Part shown: positions 5,828 through 6,856 of the stretch, piece by piece
Position numbering within the stretch: position 1 is the stretch's first letter
Layout: every line of letters starts with the position of its first letter
Origin: Desulfobacterales bacterium
GTDB taxonomy: Bacteria; Desulfobacterota; Desulfobacteria; Desulfobacterales; C00003060
Length of the DNA stretch: 6,856 nucleotides
NCBI GenBank assembly: GCA_030616425.1
Contig: JAUWXJ010000127.1
Span: 1-6,856 of the forward strand
Reading direction: 5' to 3'
Position numbers and translations under genes: made by a program
The notes under the pieces: generated by a model
Seen by the model: only the letters and a program-made list of their open reading frames with translations
Told to the model about the DNA's origin: nothing
The model's database searches: none

Positions 5828-6667
5828 ATGACACCTAGTGATACCAACAACATGACTGTTCATGTGCTGGTTCTGACCGGCTATGGCCTCAACTGCGATG
5901 TTGAGACTGCCTATGCCTTTGAACTGGCCGGAGCGGTCTCGACCCGCGTTCATATCAACACCCTTATCTCAGGGGAAGCGAGCCTCAAAGACTATGATAT
6001 CCTTGTATTTGACGGGGGATTTAGCTGGGGCGATGATCATGGGGCCGGCGTGCTTGAAGCAGTGCGCCTGAGATCGAACATCGGCAAGGCCCTCATAGAA
6101 TTCATAGAGAATGGAAAGCTTATCCTGGGAATCTGTAACGGATTTCAGGCCATGGTGAATCTCGGGCTTCTCCCCGGCTTTGACGGGGATTACAACACAC
6201 GGCAGGTTGCCCTCACGTTCAACGATTGTGGAAATTTCAGGGATGATTGGGTAACACTTTTGGGAAACCCGGAGTCACCCTGTGTATTTACTAGAGGGGT
6301 GAGTCAGATAGAGCTTCCCGTACGGCACGGTGAAGGCAAATTCCATGCATCTCCTGAGGTGATCAAGCGCCTAATCGGCAACGGGCAGGTGGTTTTCCAG
6401 TATGCCACACCTGAGGGGGTGCCTGCACAGGGGCAATTCCCGTTCAATCCCAATGGCTCAGTCCACGACATTGCAGGGATATGTGATTCGACCGGCCGCA
6501 TCTTTGGTCTCATGCCCCACCCTGAGGCGTTTAACCACTGGACAAACCATCCTGACTGGACCCGCGTGAAAGAGTCCATGAAACGGCAGGGCCAATCAAT
6601 CCTTCCTGAGCTAACCGCCGGCGTCCAGCTCCTGAAAAACGGCGTTGATTACATAAGACAAGCCTGA
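5828..6667 (+). CDS. purQ: Phosphoribosylformylglycinamidine synthase, glutaminase subunit PurQ
   Basis: This class I glutamine amidotransferase hydrolyses glutamine and channels ammonia to PurL. From ATG 5828 it has 279 residues. The nucleophile is Cys103 in LGICNGFQAM. The His-Glu pair is His231 and Glu233 in LMPHPEAF. Other landmarks are LTGYGLNCDVE (16-26), FDGGFSWGDDHGAG (61-74) and PVRHGEGKF (164-172). It is longer than PurQ of Gram-positives (~225-230 aa), and its GFSWGDD and HGEGKF motifs match the glutaminase domain of the large single-chain enzyme. The start is uncertain. ATG 5852 (271 aa) is equally close to the conserved start, and the frame stays open back to a TTG at 5744 through the repeat. 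None has a convincing Shine-Dalgarno. The gene partners with purL, from which it is separated by 590 nt containing the S23 cassette. Confidence 0.94.
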   Translation: MTPSDTNNMTVHVLVLTGYGLNCDVETAYAFELAGAVSTRVHINTLISGEASLKDYDILVFDGGFSWGDDHGAGVLEAVRLRSNIGKALIEFIENGKLILGICNGFQAMVNLGLLPGFDGDYNTRQVALTFNDCGNFRDDWVTLLGNPESPCVFTRGVSQIELPVRHGEGKFHASPEVIKRLIGNGQVVFQYATPEGVPAQGQFPFNPNGSVHDIAGICDSTGRIFGLMPHPEAFNHWTNHPDWTRVKESMKRQGQSILPELTAGVQLLKNGVDYIRQA

Positions 6668-6681
6668 CTCTCTGACCTACT

Positions 6682-6689
6682 AAGGGGAG
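6682..6689 (+). promoter_or_regulatory. Strong Shine-Dalgarno-like sequence after purQ
   Basis: AAGGGGAG lies 14 nt after the purQ stop and 7 nt before a TTG codon at 6697. Its strength and spacing are what suggest that the short frame beginning there may be translated. Confidence 0.4.
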
Positions 6690-6696
6690 CATAATA

Positions 6697-6846
6697 TTGT
6701 TTGCAATAAATAATACTTTCACCCCCAAGGGGGATCTCTTTTTGAGTCAGCTCAAATCTCATTCTGCTCGTTGGCGGCAGAATGCATTGAACTCCATGAA
6801 CCAGGCACACGTCAATGTGGGATACAAGCTCAGTAGCCATTTGTAA
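6697..6846 (+). CDS. Possible small ORF (49 codons, TTG start), unrecognised
   Basis: The frame starts at TTG 6697, reads FAINNTFTPKGDLFLSQ near its start and ends HVNVGYKLSSHL before TAA 6844-6846. It is supported by a strong Shine-Dalgarno 7 nt upstream and by its position directly behind purQ. Against it are the short length, rare start codon, no recognised domain and no membrane or signal segment. It could be a small protein, the start of a longer gene broken by a frameshift, or chance. TATTG-TTTG-CAATA (6695-6708) is a small inverted repeat over the start codon, and CCCCC-AA-GGGGG lies at 6722-6733. Confidence 0.3.
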   Translation: MFAINNTFTPKGDLFLSQLKSHSARWRQNALNSMNQAHVNVGYKLSSHL

Positions 6847-6856
6847 ATGGGTCAAG

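Noticed and set aside
6722..6748. A rho-independent terminator (CCCCCAAGGGGG then TCTCTTTTT)
   Set aside because: A folded stem would have only about four pairs with a tight loop, the T-run is interrupted and offset, and it lies inside the possible small ORF. Too weak to call.

Overview
The window looks like chromosomal DNA of a free-living Gram-negative bacterium, most likely a sulfate-reducer-type deltaproteobacterium (Desulfobacterota). This is inferred from the PurL and PurQ architecture, the small two-helix membrane protein, and the style of the intergenic palindromes and the S23-type element. No rRNA or other taxonomic marker is present, so the assignment is tentative. All supported genes lie on the + strand.

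Layout: (1) 1-366 is the 3' part of arfB, a GGQ-motif ribosome rescue hydrolase whose first ~20 codons lie upstream of the window. (2) 514-765 is a small protein with two membrane segments, preceded by a good ribosome binding site. (3) 766-1028 is non-coding and holds two palindromic elements: a compact hairpin at 801-843 and a larger nested inverted-repeat (MITE/REP-like) unit at about 861-971. (4) 1029-2021 is a complete fabH (beta-ketoacyl-ACP synthase III), here without the usual plsX/fabD neighbours. (5) 2022-2240 is a leader region with weak hairpins and a consensus -35 hexamer close to purL. (6) 2241-5237 is purL, the FGAM synthase synthetase subunit, with an N-terminal PurS-like double domain. 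(7) 5238-5827 separates purL from purQ and contains an S23/four-helix-bundle gene (5366-5731) bracketed by a 26-nt inverted repeat (24/26 matching). (8) 5828-6667 is purQ, the glutaminase subunit. (9) 6668-6856 contains a possible 49-codon ORF with a strong Shine-Dalgarno and TTG start, otherwise nothing recognisable.

How it works together: PurL and PurQ together make the enzyme for step 4 of de novo purine synthesis (FGAR + Gln + ATP to FGAM). PurL (998 aa) plus PurQ (279 aa) total 1277 aa, close to the single-chain enterobacterial enzyme (about 1295 aa), with the PurS function apparently built into PurL. The pair therefore looks like a large-type enzyme divided before its glutaminase domain.

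The most interesting point is that the two genes are split by what looks like a 23S-rRNA intervening-sequence (IVS/S23) type cassette. Its flanking inverted repeats could fold into a long stem in the purL-purQ transcript, and its right repeat lies directly ahead of the purQ start.
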